Shown: positions 8,057 through 16,889, numbered from the stretch's first letter. The stretch is 64,000 nucleotides of DNA from Solibacillus palustris (GCF_022549215.1 NZ_JAKZFC010000007.1:1-64000); one strand, 5' to 3'. Notes: generated by a model not told the origin, from the sequence alone. Program-made: numbers and translations.

Positions 8057-8965
8057 TTATTTACTATATTTCCCGAAATATTTCTCCAAACGTTCTTCAT
8101 TAATTGCATACTCTCCACGCCATGCAGCTAGTGGAAGAATAATATCCGAACGTGGGGAGCCATTTGCTTTCTCATAAAGTTTCATTCTTTCCACGGTATC
8201 TATGAATCTATCAACCATTGGCGGATAAAAATCATTCGGGATTATTCCAAGTTCTGCCAAGGATAATAGCTGCCCACGAACACTATATTTACTGAACTTA
8301 GGAAATACTTTTTTCGATTTAATTCGCTGTTCTAACTTTCCTGGCGTTTCTCCTTGCGGGGCACTTCTGATTATATCTATTAACTTTCTAAAGATTACTA
8401 TATCTTCTTCTGTTGGGGTTGGAACCTCTAGCTGTGAAAACTCTCTTAATTCTATCAACATCAATTCAACACCTTCATTCCATGAACTACCAAAATAATA
8501 ACTGAATAACACTTCTCCCACATTTAAGTATTTTTGTTTTTTAACACTGCATTTTTTACAGTACTCTGTATCACTTAGGTAGGAATGATTTTTACACTGA
8601 TTGGCATAAAGATAACTTAATATTGGTTGTCTTCCCCTTGGAAAACTTTTCATACCTGCTACATAAGCTTGAAGTGCTTTATCCATCGTTACATTGAAAT
8701 TTTTGATTAATAGCTTAAATTCATCGATCACTATATCGTGAGTAAAATGCTCAATCTCATTTAATGGGTAAGAACTTTCTTCCAAATATCTCTTTTCCTC
8801 ATCTTTTAAATTATTTGTTGAATATAGATAAACAGCTCTTTCATTATCCCATACATCTCCATGATCAATTTCACGATAATAACCTTTTTCGTCTTTTTCA
8901 TATCTCTTTTTGTTATAAACTTTTTTTAGGATTTTTAGTAGTTTATCATTCATATGATAGTTCAT
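8057..8965 (-). CDS. hypothetical protein with Cys/His cluster, 302 aa
   Basis: A soluble protein with an ATG start (MNYHMNDKLLKILKKVYNKK) and a weak GAGGAAA ribosome site. The middle carries CKNHSYLSDTEYCKKC (about 124-139), whose three Cys and one His could hold a zinc ion or iron. The rest is mainly helical, with a basic segment (EQRIKSKKVFPKFSKYSVRG, about 214-233). No membrane segment is seen. I cannot assign a family. It precedes the 222-aa unknown by 31 bases and is probably the first gene of that pair. Confidence 0.6.
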   Translation of the reverse strand: MNYHMNDKLLKILKKVYNKKRYEKDEKGYYREIDHGDVWDNERAVYLYSTNNLKDEEKRYLEESSYPLNEIEHFTHDIVIDEFKLLIKNFNVTMDKALQAYVAGMKSFPRGRQPILSYLYANQCKNHSYLSDTEYCKKCSVKKQKYLNVGEVLFSYYFGSSWNEGVELMLIELREFSQLEVPTPTEEDIVIFRKLIDIIRSAPQGETPGKLEQRIKSKKVFPKFSKYSVRGQLLSLAELGIIPNDFYPPMVDRFIDTVERMKLYEKANGSPRSDIILPLAAWRGEYAINEERLEKYFGKYSK

Positions 8966-9083
8966 AGATTATTTCCTCCACTATTATTATTTGAGTAGAA
9001 TCCTACATATTGTGGTACATTTTCGTTAGGATTGATATAGTAGGTTCCGAAAGGTTCATTTTAGATACTTTTATCATAACATT

Positions 9084-9287
9084 TCACAATGGATTTCTAA
9101 TATTTACTGGATATTTAGGGAAAAAATAGTTCATCGAATGATGGCCGTGTATAACTAAAGCCCCCGTTGAATAAGATTTAAAATTATCAGTAATCTTTAT
9201 TAGCCGGTTGTTATCCTTCCAGTTCAATAAATGGATACACATACATATCAATGTCCAGAAAAGCATTAATTTCCGAGTTTTCTTCAT
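9084..9287 (-). CDS. possible small membrane peptide or gene relic, 67 aa
   Basis: An ATG at 9287 sits 5-6 bases after AGAGGTGG. It opens a frame starting MKKTRKLMLFWTLICMCIHL, which looks like a signal or membrane segment. The rest is less protein-like, and bases 9158-9176 contain TTATTCAACGGGGGCTTTA, resembling the family C repeat end. The 3' part may therefore be repeat-derived and the gene truncated. An overlapping frame (9211-9405, KFNKIDNFLISKL) reads into the same place and could be another relic. Confidence 0.3.
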   Translation of the reverse strand: MKKTRKLMLFWTLICMCIHLLNWKDNNRLIKITDNFKSYSTGALVIHGHHSMNYFFPKYPVNIRNPL

Positions 9288-9464
9288 ATAAACCACCTCT
9301 CTTAAGTTTACTAATTAAAAAATTATCAATTTTATTGAACTTAACTGCCCCTTCAGCATCTGCCATTGTAATCATTGACCAACTTCTCCAATCAAAAAAA
9401 ATCATTTAAAGGAAATTATTCCTGATATAACTTATTAAAGTATTCTGCCCTTTTAGTTCAAAAA

Positions 9465-9520
9465 GAAAAAAGAGCTGCATAAGCAACTCAATTATCTTCA
9501 AGTAAAGCCCACGTTTGTTT
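9465..9520. repeat. family C repeat, partial copy 2
   Basis: AAAGAGCTGCATAAGCAACTCAAT followed by CTTCAAGTAAAGCCCACGTTTG matches the left block at 7194 and 10238. The first 18 bases can form a GAGCTGC/GCAACTC stem with one G-T pair. Confidence 0.55.
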
Positions 9521-9547
9521 AAGTGAAGCTCATCCCAAAGTTACAAT

Positions 9548-10030
9548 TTAATTTGTGTTAACACTCACCATGTGCTTGAAATTTCTTAAGCACACGAAGA
9601 CCGTAAAAGCCACACTAATTAGACCACTTACTAAAGTAATCCAGAAAAAAATTCTTCCGCCTATTGTTGTTGAATTAAAAATAAAACCACTTAGTAGTAT
9701 CATAATACAACCTATTAATCCAAAAAAACCAATAGCCCATTTAAGCTTATATTTTACTAAATAATAACCAACTACACTCAAAATGTAGCATACACTAACC
9801 ATCATAATAGCAGGAAATAGTGGTTGAAATTTAGCCGCATAAACAAAATAATCAAGTTGAGTAATATCTCGACCATTCGTAATCTCAATGTTAAATAATT
9901 TGGTAAACGGTGTTGAATACCCCCATTCCAAAGAATTATAAGTTATTGCACTTCCTTCATACCAAGATATTAATGTTGATACCACTAAAGTAAAGATTCC
10001 AACGATGAGTTGTAAAACATACTTAAACAA
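9548..10030 (-). CDS. DUF4306 family membrane protein (YjdJ-like)
   Basis: A 160-aa integral membrane protein with four hydrophobic segments (about 4-22, 74-91, 99-118, 128-148). The extracellular loop after the first segment contains SWYEGSAI, STPFTKLF and ITQLDYFVYAAKF, which match the conserved pattern I know from B. subtilis YjdJ/DUF4306. The start is TTG, 7 bases after an ideal AGGAGG. Function unknown. The gene stands alone between repeat-bearing spacers. Confidence 0.8.
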   Translation of the reverse strand: MFKYVLQLIVGIFTLVVSTLISWYEGSAITYNSLEWGYSTPFTKLFNIEITNGRDITQLDYFVYAAKFQPLFPAIMMVSVCYILSVVGYYLVKYKLKWAIGFFGLIGCIMILLSGFIFNSTTIGGRIFFWITLVSGLISVAFTVFVCLRNFKHMVSVNTN

Positions 10031-10149
10031 TTTTCGTCCTCCTAATAAATTCTATTTATTACCAAGACGGCATTAATTGCTTTTTGTTCCAAAATCGATT
10101 ATTTTGTTGCCGTTAGATTTAAATAGCTTTATTAATCTTCAACTAACCT

Positions 10150-10300
10150 GCCCCGTTAGCCATCCATGAAGCGCAAAAATCACCACTTCACCACAGAAAA
10201 TGAAAGATTATTACGTTCTTTCATGGGAGTTCAATTAGAAAAAGAGCTGCATACGCAACTCAATGAACTTCAAGTAAAGCACGCCGTTAGTTGAATAAGA
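10150..10300. repeat. composite intergenic repeat (family C), copy 3
   Basis: CCGTTAGCCATCCATGAAGC is followed by CTTCACCACAGAAAATGAAAG and then AAGAGCTGCATACGCAACTC with CTTCAAGTAAAGC. Both blocks of the 7194 copy are present in swapped order. The 434-base gap (10031-10464) otherwise shows no gene. Confidence 0.6.
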
Positions 10301-10464
10301 AAAGAAAATCTTACTAAAGAAACGTATTTACTTATGATGTAATTCTCCACCCTTGTTTTTAGTACATTTTTACTTTTAGAATAATTATTTTCCCTTTTAC
10401 TCATAAATACTTTCCCTATCGAGTAGTATATTCCGTAGTCTAATTTTAAGGAGGGCTCTATTTA

Positions 10465-10848
10465 ATGAATAAAGAGTTCAACGAAAAAGAAAAACTCAAT
10501 AAAGAAGAACCGTCAAACAAGAAAAAAGCTTCAGAAGAGACAGTACAATCACATGTTCATGAATTCTTGGCAAGTACCAAATTAGCTGAAGAAGGAGATG
10601 ACAGACATAATCATCGTTTTGCAGGAGTTACAAGTGAAGTAATTCCTAGAGGGAATAGTCATATACATGTAATTATGGTTAATACTGATTTTTTAAATCA
10701 TCATCATGAGGTTGCAATAGAAACAGGTCCTGCTATCCGTGTTAGCGAAGATAAACATGTACACTTTGTCAAAGGTATTACTACACTTGATGATGGGCAT
10801 GTACATCAACTAGAATTTGCTACATTAATTCAAAAGCCTCTCGTATAA
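10465..10848 (+). CDS. YmaF family histidine-rich protein
   Basis: A 127-aa soluble protein with an ATG start behind AAGGAGGG. After a charged N-terminal 25 residues, six HxH-type clusters recur (SHVHEF, RHNHRFAG, SHIHVI, NHHHEV, KHVHFV, GHVHQLEF), roughly every 14-20 residues. This is the signature of the YmaF family of Bacillus. The spacing suggests short beta repeats, each presenting a His pair, perhaps for metal binding. Function in the cell is not established. It stands alone on the plus strand. Confidence 0.85.
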   Translation: MNKEFNEKEKLNKEEPSNKKKASEETVQSHVHEFLASTKLAEEGDDRHNHRFAGVTSEVIPRGNSHIHVIMVNTDFLNHHHEVAIETGPAIRVSEDKHVHFVKGITTLDDGHVHQLEFATLIQKPLV

Positions 10849-10947
10849 AAGGAAAAAGCTGATTTTTTTTATGTTCAGAAACCGACTTTTTAATTTCTCT
10901 TGTTCAATTACAAGTACCCTCTCGTAATATACACCTTAAAGAATGTT

Positions 10948-11020
10948 ATTCAACAATATGGCCCTTTAATGAAAACAAACGCTGATCCTTGTTACAGAAT
11001 CGCGCCCGATTGTGGAAGAT
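10948..11020. repeat. full-length family B element
   Basis: The ends TTCAACAATATGGCCC and CGCGCCCGATTGTGGAA are imperfect inverted repeats around a core CTTTAATGAAAACAAACGCTGATCC (split: CTTTAATGAAAAC + AAACGCTGATCC). Nearly the same 70-base unit recurs at 37502 and, with a changed right half, at 12193. Confidence 0.75.
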
Positions 11021-11080
11021 TAGAAATTAATAACTTCAACCGATTGTGCATTAAAAATTGCATATGAATGAAATTAAGAA

Positions 11081-11120
11081 AAACACTCAAAACGATGTTA
11101 TTTCAATGTTTTGAGTGTTT
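11081..11120. terminator. bidirectional terminator-like hairpin
   Basis: AAACACTCAAAAC (11081-11093) and GTTTTGAGTGTTT (11108-11120) form a perfect 13-bp stem with a 14-base loop between convergent genes (ymaF-like and the GNAT gene). The flanks are T-rich in both directions. Confidence 0.7.
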
Positions 11121-11129
11121 TATTGTGTC

Positions 11130-11151
11130 CTCAAACTTTGATTTGGGAACG
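11130..11151 (+). repeat. family A repeat
   Basis: CTCAAACTTTGATTTGGGAAC follows the hairpin directly and matches the repeat arms seen at 33, 80 and 486. Confidence 0.5.
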
Positions 11152-11240
11152 TTATTTGTATAGATATATAACGCTTATTTAGCATAATCTATAAACAGCA
11201 CCTGCTAAACTAATAATTGAATGTGCTCTAGGAAACAAAT

Positions 11241-12014
11241 TTATTTTTCATTATTAATAAAATATGTATCGTAGGATTCTTGCAATTTATAGCCAATTTT
11301 TTGAGCTAATTTAACAGATTCCTCATTAGCTCCATCCCAATTAGGGTACTTTCCTTTATCTAAGCAATCTAATATTAAAATAGAAGCGACAATTGTTGCT
11401 AGACCTTTCCTTCTGTAATCTGGATGACTAGCTACCTCAATCTCAATCCCACCATCATAAATACTAAATGATGTTGCAGCAGAAACAACGTGACCGTTAT
11501 TGATAATCGCATAACCTATTCCTCTATTAATAAAATCATCAATAGAATCAAATTGGCTAACAAAGTCCTCAGAAAGTTCATGGAAAGACGAGTCTTTTGC
11601 TATCGTTTTATCTATTCGCTTAACTTCATAACCCTCAGGTAGTGTAGATATTAGACTCTGTATATGTTTTCTATTTAAATGTTCCGAGTTCTTTTCAAAT
11701 CTATAACGTTGAAACTTCTCAATTGAACCAACATGAACCGTTTCGATACGATTTTTCCATTCAACGGAATCGACAATTGCAAGAGTAAAATCAGGTAGAT
11801 TACAAAGTAATTCCTCAGCTGCTTTTGTGTCCGCATTCCCAGCAAAAAACACAAAGATCCCCACTGTTATTTGAGCAACCGTCGGATTCTCAAGGTCATC
11901 CACCCATGCAGTTCCCATATGTCCTTGAAGGCATGAGAGAATTATCGTGCTATCAATTTTTTCGAACATCGGGATTAATTTTTGCCTTACATGTATATCT
12001 GCTTCAAAAATCAT
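11241..12014 (-). CDS. GNAT family N-acetyltransferase
   Basis: A 257-aa cytoplasmic enzyme predicted to transfer an acetyl group from acetyl-CoA to an amine. The C-terminal half carries the GNAT core: IEVASHPDYRRKGLATIVAS (about 198-217) is motif A with the RRKGLA CoA loop, followed by LDKGKYPNWDGANEESVKLA and QKIGYKL (motif B). The N-terminal half (about 1-120) resembles the longer GNAT_acetyltran type with a separate N-terminal domain. The ATG follows GAAGGAA. It is a single gene on the minus strand. Substrate unknown. Confidence 0.85.
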   Translation of the reverse strand: MIFEADIHVRQKLIPMFEKIDSTIILSCLQGHMGTAWVDDLENPTVAQITVGIFVFFAGNADTKAAEELLCNLPDFTLAIVDSVEWKNRIETVHVGSIEKFQRYRFEKNSEHLNRKHIQSLISTLPEGYEVKRIDKTIAKDSSFHELSEDFVSQFDSIDDFINRGIGYAIINNGHVVSAATSFSIYDGGIEIEVASHPDYRRKGLATIVASILILDCLDKGKYPNWDGANEESVKLAQKIGYKLQESYDTYFINNEK

Positions 12015-12156
12015 TAAATTCCTTCTTTCTTACATATAATTTTCACTTACATCATCCATAATAACTCAAACAAGGAATAATAACCCTATTAATTTTCACT
12101 ATTTTTTTTACAAGCTATTAATTGAAGTATTCTGCTGCATTAATTTGGATGCAAAA

Positions 12157-12180
12157 CTTCCCAAAGCGTCGTTTGGTAAC
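12157..12180 (+). repeat. family A palindrome
   Basis: CTTCCCAAAGCGTCGTTTGGTAAC matches the copy at 1025 with two differences in the ends and the same CCAAA-GCGTCG-TTTGG core. Confidence 0.55.
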
Positions 12181-12192
12181 CGTTCATAAAAG

Positions 12193-12268
12193 ATTGTTAT
12201 TCAACAATATGGCCCTTTAATGAAAAATGAGCACTTATCCTTGTTCAAGGATAGCGCCCTTTAATTGA
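12193..12268. repeat. full-length family B element, variant right half
   Basis: TTCAACAATATGGCCCTTTAATG matches the left end of the 10948 and 37502 copies. The right end, AGGATAGCGCCCTTTAATTGA, differs, so the terminal inverted repeat is lost. Confidence 0.6.
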
Positions 12269-12320
12269 GGATCGTATTTACGGTAAGGATTTTACAGATA
12301 TCAACAATTTAGTAAAGCTA

Positions 12321-13025
12321 CTAACGTTCTTTTTTTATAAAAAGAGAAACTAACATGACCGCTCCGATGATTAGATAAATAACTACAAAAACACTATCGA
12401 TTATTAATGGTATATTTATTAGTACTTGATCTTCGCCTTCCATAAACCCGATCACCTTGAACACGGGAGGGAAGACCCACAAAATCCATTTAAAAAACAA
12501 TGATATTTCGATAATTGATTTTGAGGCGAGTGAAACTACAATTATTAATACAGACGAAAGCCAAGCATATTTTTTTGTTGAAATTTTAGTAGCCGAAAAT
12601 AGAGTTCCTACTAATATCCCAAATGACATAAAGACCAAGTGGCTGTAAAATGCATAAGCATATAGCTTGATTGACATATTGCCTTTGAAACTTTCTGTAA
12701 TGATTGGGAAAAAAATTGCAAACAAAAGTAATGGTATCATTACTACTAGAATAGTTAGCCATTTGCCAAATAAGTAACTGACTTTTCTTTTAAGATGAGA
12801 GATCAAGATATGCTTTTCACTTTCTTCATCCATAGTAAAAATGGCCATCGTAATCCATGTCATGATTAAGTACATTGCTATTGAAGATGCTGCATAACTA
12901 CTGAGAATCGGCACATTTTTATAGGCATACAAAATAAACACCCATACAAAAAAAATAACAACGGGTGGAATAAATTTTAATGAACGAACAAAGCTTATTA
13001 ATTGATAACGGATAAAAGCTGACAA
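12321..13025 (-). CDS. ABC transporter permease, ABC-2 type
   Basis: A 234-aa integral membrane protein with six hydrophobic segments (about 15-33, 45-65, 93-113, 131-150, 160-182, 205-228), the topology of ABC-2 exporter permeases. It starts at TTG, 4 bases after the ATPase stop, with AGAAGAGG inside the ATPase end as its ribosome site. The two genes are translationally coupled and should form one exporter. Cargo unknown; such pairs commonly handle peptides, drugs or antimicrobials. Confidence 0.85.
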   Translation of the reverse strand: MSAFIRYQLISFVRSLKFIPPVVIFFVWVFILYAYKNVPILSSYAASSIAMYLIMTWITMAIFTMDEESEKHILISHLKRKVSYLFGKWLTILVVMIPLLLFAIFFPIITESFKGNMSIKLYAYAFYSHLVFMSFGILVGTLFSATKISTKKYAWLSSVLIIVVSLASKSIIEISLFFKWILWVFPPVFKVIGFMEGEDQVLINIPLIIDSVFVVIYLIIGAVMLVSLFIKKER

Positions 13026-13029
13026 CTTA

Positions 13030-13845
13030 CTACCTCTTCTCTGTTAATTCAAATATTGAACATCCTCTTTTAAGCAACATGGCCAATATCTTATCAGACT
13101 CTTTAGCAGAAACAATTATTTCAACAGAATCTCTCCCTATAAATTTATATCTAATAGATGGAATCCCTTCTATTATCTCTCTAGTGGGGATTTCCGCCTT
13201 TATATATCTAAATTTTTCCTTTTTGTTTGTAGTAGAATCGTAGACAATTCTTCCACTCTCTACAGTTAAAACCCTATCGGCTAATCCTTCAATTAGTAGT
13301 GGATCATGTGCTGTAAAAATAATCGTTTTTTCCCCTTGAAGAGAATTTAACTGATTCAAAAGCTCGATTTTTGCTTTATCATCTAACCCAGTTAGCGGCT
13401 CGTCTAATAATAATAAATCAGGGTTCTTCAGCAATGCCTGGATAATTCCGGCTTTCTGCTTTGTACCTTTTGAACAATGACTCAAAGGGGAGGTTAGAAA
13501 GTCTGTAATTGCAAACAGCTCAGCATAATTCTCAATTCTTTTTAAAATACCTTCATCTGATTTACAAGTCATTTTACCCATTAACATTAAATAGTCCTGT
13601 AATTTGAATCGGATACTTTCTGGAAAATGTTCAGGTACATATCCTATGTTAATTTGAGATCTCTTCACTTGCCCGGCAGTTTCTTCATATATACCCCCAA
13701 TGAGTTTTAAAAGGCTGCTTTTCCCGGATCCATTATTTCCGGTGATCGCTACTTTTTCACCTTGTGAAATGCTTAAAGAGATTTCTTTAAGAATCCTTAT
13801 TCCATCAATATCCTTGCAAGCTTGATTTGCCTCGAATATTTTCAT
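13030..13845 (-). CDS. ABC transporter ATP-binding protein
   Basis: A 271-aa ATPase that powers the adjacent permease. Visible motifs: Walker A GNNGSGKSSLLKL (about 36-48); a Q-loop region before GYVPEHFPES; signature SHCSKGTKQKAG (about 122-133), a slightly unusual LSGGQ variant; Walker B DLLLLDEPLTGLDD (about 143-156); and the switch histidine in FTAHD. The C-terminal extension (about 205-271) is short, as in two-component ABC-2 exporters. It is the first gene of a two-gene operon. Confidence 0.9.
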   Translation of the reverse strand: MKIFEANQACKDIDGIRILKEISLSISQGEKVAITGNNGSGKSSLLKLIGGIYEETAGQVKRSQINIGYVPEHFPESIRFKLQDYLMLMGKMTCKSDEGILKRIENYAELFAITDFLTSPLSHCSKGTKQKAGIIQALLKNPDLLLLDEPLTGLDDKAKIELLNQLNSLQGEKTIIFTAHDPLLIEGLADRVLTVESGRIVYDSTTNKKEKFRYIKAEIPTREIIEGIPSIRYKFIGRDSVEIIVSAKESDKILAMLLKRGCSIFELTEKR

Positions 13846-14059
13846 TCAAAACCACTTCCATCTTCCCTCATTTTACTTGCTGAAATTCAATAAAGACAAA
13901 TTCTACATTTTCCTAAATGTACTCTTCATAAATAATAGAACGCTTCCTCAATTATACAATAATTTCCACACGAGTTGAATAAACAATCATTATAATTTGT
14001 ATGTTATTCCTTTTCATATTCATTAACTTTACTACGAGTTAATTCAATGAGTATTACTC

Positions 14060-14083
14060 CAATTGATGGCCCGATTGTTGAAC
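14060..14083. repeat. truncated family B copy
   Basis: AATTGATGGCCCGATTGTTGAAC keeps the ATGGCCCGATTGTTGAA end of the short form at 38264. The left arm is degraded. Confidence 0.45.
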
Positions 14084-14116
14084 AAAGCTAAATACATGCT
14101 AATACAGATAAAACAT

Positions 14117-14215
14117 AAATTGAAAAAAGAGTAATACAGACCACCTGTATACTCTTTTGTCCGCAATTTGTCCGCAGAATTATTTTTATGTGCTGATTTT
14201 ATTTAACTGAATTGT
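14117..14215. repeat. dispersed hairpin repeat (family D), copy 2
   Basis: AAAAAGAGTAATACAGACCACC and TGTATACTCTTTT form a strong hairpin. It is followed by CCGCAGAATTATTTTTATGTGC and TGATTTTATTTAACTGAATTG, matching 2186-2285. The 404-base gap (13846-14249) holds only repeats. Confidence 0.6.
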
Positions 14216-14249
14216 TCTTGCCTGTAAATGGAAGGCTACATTTTAGCCA

Positions 14250-14819
14250 TCAGTCTAGTAAAGAAAAAGCGGCAATAGTTTCATATTTTGGTGTATTTTC
14301 TAGATTCGATTTATATAAGACAATTTCACTTACTTGAAAAGATAAAATCTTTTCTCTAAATGGGTTATGAATGACTAAATCGACCATTTTGAAATCTTCA
14401 TTTCCCTCCCATTTCCGGGCCAATGTGATATGGGGATGATAGGGACGTGTTTCTAAAGAGAAGCCCGCTGCAAGACAAGTTTTATGGACAATTTCTTGAA
14501 GTTGAAATAACTGATACACTTCATTCACTGCACCCCAAAATACGCGAGGAGATTTTTGAAGACCAAAAACATTCAGTCCTTCAATCTCTAACATAAAAGC
14601 TTTTTGATTCTTAATGGCGTCGCCAACTAATCTAATTACAGATGGAAGTTTTTGTGGGTTTACTGAGCCAAGAAAAGCAAGGGTTATATGATAATCATTT
14701 ATATCCACCCAACGTTTAAACTGGAATATTGGTTTAATTTGTGTCAGTTCATCGTGAATTGTTTGTTTAACACCAGCCGGAACACATACTGCCCAAAAAT
14801 AGTGTGGCTCTCTCTCCAT
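14250..14819 (-). CDS. thpR: RNA 2',3'-cyclic phosphodiesterase
   Basis: A 189-aa 2H phosphoesterase that opens 2',3'-cyclic phosphates on RNA ends. The two signature motifs are present: YHITLAFLG (about 46-54) and YHPHITLARKW (about 127-137), each supplying an H-x-T pair to the active site. The length matches the LigT/ThpR family. I used the ATG at 14819 because AGAGGTG lies 6 bases upstream; a GTG at 14828 is part of that ribosome site. Single gene. Confidence 0.9.
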   Translation of the reverse strand: MEREPHYFWAVCVPAGVKQTIHDELTQIKPIFQFKRWVDINDYHITLAFLGSVNPQKLPSVIRLVGDAIKNQKAFMLEIEGLNVFGLQKSPRVFWGAVNEVYQLFQLQEIVHKTCLAAGFSLETRPYHPHITLARKWEGNEDFKMVDLVIHNPFREKILSFQVSEIVLYKSNLENTPKYETIAAFSLLD

Positions 14820-14867
14820 ATGCTTCACCTCTTTTTATAACTAACTAGAGCTACAAATAAAAATGCC

Positions 14868-14933
14868 AACTATAGCCCTGTTAATGAAGAAATAAAAGAC
14901 GCCTATTCAACAATCTCGACCTTTTGTTGAATA
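14868..14933. repeat. diverged family B element
   Basis: TATAGCCCTGTTAATGAAG, then CGCCTATTCAACAATCTCGACC and TTTTGTTGAAT show the same building blocks as the intact copies but rearranged. Confidence 0.4.
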
Positions 14934-14969
14934 TAAAAAAGGGTCAAACATCTAATCTTTAGTAGCATA

Positions 14970-15923
14970 TTATTTAAACCAGCCTCTTCTCATAAACCAG
15001 ATAAACATTGAAACGCCCATTATCCCCATAAGTCCAAGTGTAAGAAAATAACCATATTTCCATGTTAATTCCGGCATATTTTCAAAGTTCATCCCATAAA
15101 TCCCGGCAATAAATGTTAAAGGGGCAAAAATGGAAGTAATAATTGTTAGAACTTTCATCACGTTATTTGTTTGATGTGAATTCAAGGAGAGATAGCTGTC
15201 TCTTATATCAGCAGTTAATTCTCTATCAGACATAATTGCGTCCGATAGTTTTAAAAGATGGTCATAAATATCAGAGAAATATTCTCTTCTTTCGGTTATT
15301 TTACTTAAACGATGGGAATTTAATATTCGGTAGAGTACATCACGCATCGGATTCACTGTATGCATTAGATTTAGTAACATGTGTCTTATGTCGAATAGTT
15401 CATTCAATAGGAGGTTCATCGATTTATGATGTATGTTTTCTTCAATTTTGTTTAAATCATCTTCAATTTTATATATGATTGGAAAGTAATTATCTACAAT
15501 TTTGTCTAACGTTCGATAAAAAACATAATAGGGGTCCCATTTTTCAATGTTCTTTTGCAACACCCTTTCCCATACCTGATAAACTTCCTGTGATGGAGTA
15601 TGATGGAATGTAACTATAAAATTCTCTCCAACAAAAAAATTTAATTCTTCTTTAATAATTTCTTTATCTTCTTCTCGAACTAAATGTGTAACAAAAAAAG
15701 TATAGTCATCGTAATAATCTAACTTGGGACGCTGAAGTCTATATATACAGTCTTCAATAGCTAGTGGGTGAAATTTAAAAGTATCTGCTAAATGTCTTAT
15801 TTCTTCATCAGTTGGTTGATTAAAATCCACCCAAAACCATGTATAATTAGAAAAATTGATATTGCTTATAGAAATTTCCGTTTCCAAATGATTGTAATTC
15901 GTAATTCCAATGAAGTTTATCAC
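14970..15923 (-). CDS. corA: CorA family magnesium transporter
   Basis: A 317-aa pentameric channel protein for Mg2+ (or Co2+/Ni2+) uptake. The cytoplasmic N-terminal part is followed by a long helix region (about 150-250) and two membrane helices at the C-terminus. The defining pore motif GMNFENMPE is present (YGMNFENMPE, about 276-285), and the basic RRGWFK end fits the family. It starts at GTG behind GAAGGTG. Single gene. Confidence 0.93.
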   Translation of the reverse strand: MINFIGITNYNHLETEISISNINFSNYTWFWVDFNQPTDEEIRHLADTFKFHPLAIEDCIYRLQRPKLDYYDDYTFFVTHLVREEDKEIIKEELNFFVGENFIVTFHHTPSQEVYQVWERVLQKNIEKWDPYYVFYRTLDKIVDNYFPIIYKIEDDLNKIEENIHHKSMNLLLNELFDIRHMLLNLMHTVNPMRDVLYRILNSHRLSKITERREYFSDIYDHLLKLSDAIMSDRELTADIRDSYLSLNSHQTNNVMKVLTIITSIFAPLTFIAGIYGMNFENMPELTWKYGYFLTLGLMGIMGVSMFIWFMRRGWFK

Positions 15924-16110
15924 TGTATTAACACCTTCTTAATGCTTTCAAGCTCCTAATAATTAAACTCTATTGTGTTCAAGGAAAGACTTATCCATAC
16001 GAGGATATTCTGGAATCCTAAAAAATAGCGAATTACCCAAGAAATCAAGAAAAAGGACACTTTCCTTTTTACAGTAAAGCGCACGATTGTTGTATAAAAA
16101 TTTGTGACTT

Positions 16111-16638
16111 CTACTTTACATCGACAACTATTGAACCAAAACGTTCGTCACCGATAAAGACTTCTAAACGCCATATCCCTACTTTTGAAAATGATACATT
16201 GGAAGGTCTTGAGCTATCAGAACCCCTAACTCCATTAGGACTGTAATCTAATTCCCCATAGCTCCAAACTTTTCTTTCATTACTTGTACCGGCATCTGTT
16301 ATTAAAACCTTCTCTTTTTCTCCTGTATCTTTATTGATAGCTACCACTTTAAAATTACCACTTTTTATAGTTTGTCCATCTCCCCAGAGATGCCACAACC
16401 ATTTTTCTATTACCCCGGCTTTAAACTCACCTTCGATTATTCCAACTTTATTCTTTTGTCCAATTAATTTTTCTCCAGTTGATGTTTCAAACTCAGGTGA
16501 TAAATCCCACTGCTGATTTTCTTCTGAAACGGTATCAACTTTATTTGAATTAATGTTAGTTTTTTCTTTGTTATCCTGAGAACAACCCGCGATAAGTAAA
16601 ATAACGAGTAGCGAAATACTTAAAGGTAATTTTATCAA
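16111..16638 (-). CDS. lipoprotein, DUF4871-like
   Basis: A 175-aa secreted lipoprotein. The signal peptide ends in the lipobox LLIAGC (Cys19), followed by a charged linker (about 20-42). The mature domain (WDLSPEFETSTGEKLIGQKN, WLWHLWGDGQ, FKVVAINKDTGEKE, WRLEVFIGDERFGSIVVDV) resembles DUF4871 proteins of Bacillus, which look like small beta-sandwich domains. It starts at TTG behind GGGGGAA. Function unknown. Confidence 0.75.
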   Translation of the reverse strand: MIKLPLSISLLVILLIAGCSQDNKEKTNINSNKVDTVSEENQQWDLSPEFETSTGEKLIGQKNKVGIIEGEFKAGVIEKWLWHLWGDGQTIKSGNFKVVAINKDTGEKEKVLITDAGTSNERKVWSYGELDYSPNGVRGSDSSRPSNVSFSKVGIWRLEVFIGDERFGSIVVDVK

Positions 16639-16774
16639 TTACTTAGTTCCCCCTTTCAATGTTCCCACCAAATTTAAATCTCCATTCGTAAATAAAAACC
16701 TCTATTGCTGCCGACATTCCCTCTTAAATTTCGTTTACAAATATCCAATTTGCTCAAAAATAGTAATTCCATTT

Positions 16775-16840
16775 TCTGGCCCTTCAGCTAAAGAAGGCAT
16801 ATTTCTTTTTTAAGAATTGCGCCCTATAACGAAAAGACAC
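16775..16840. repeat. family B element, variant
   Basis: TCTGGCCCTTCAGCTAAAGAAGGCATATTTC, then AAGAATTGCGCCCTATAACG, is nearly identical to 30590-30650 over its core. (Longest quoted pieces: CTGGCCCTTCAGC, AAAGAAGGCA.). Confidence 0.5.
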
Positions 16841-16889
16841 GCATTTTTACTTGAGTGTCTTATTCTTAATTACAGTTTATTTTTTTATT

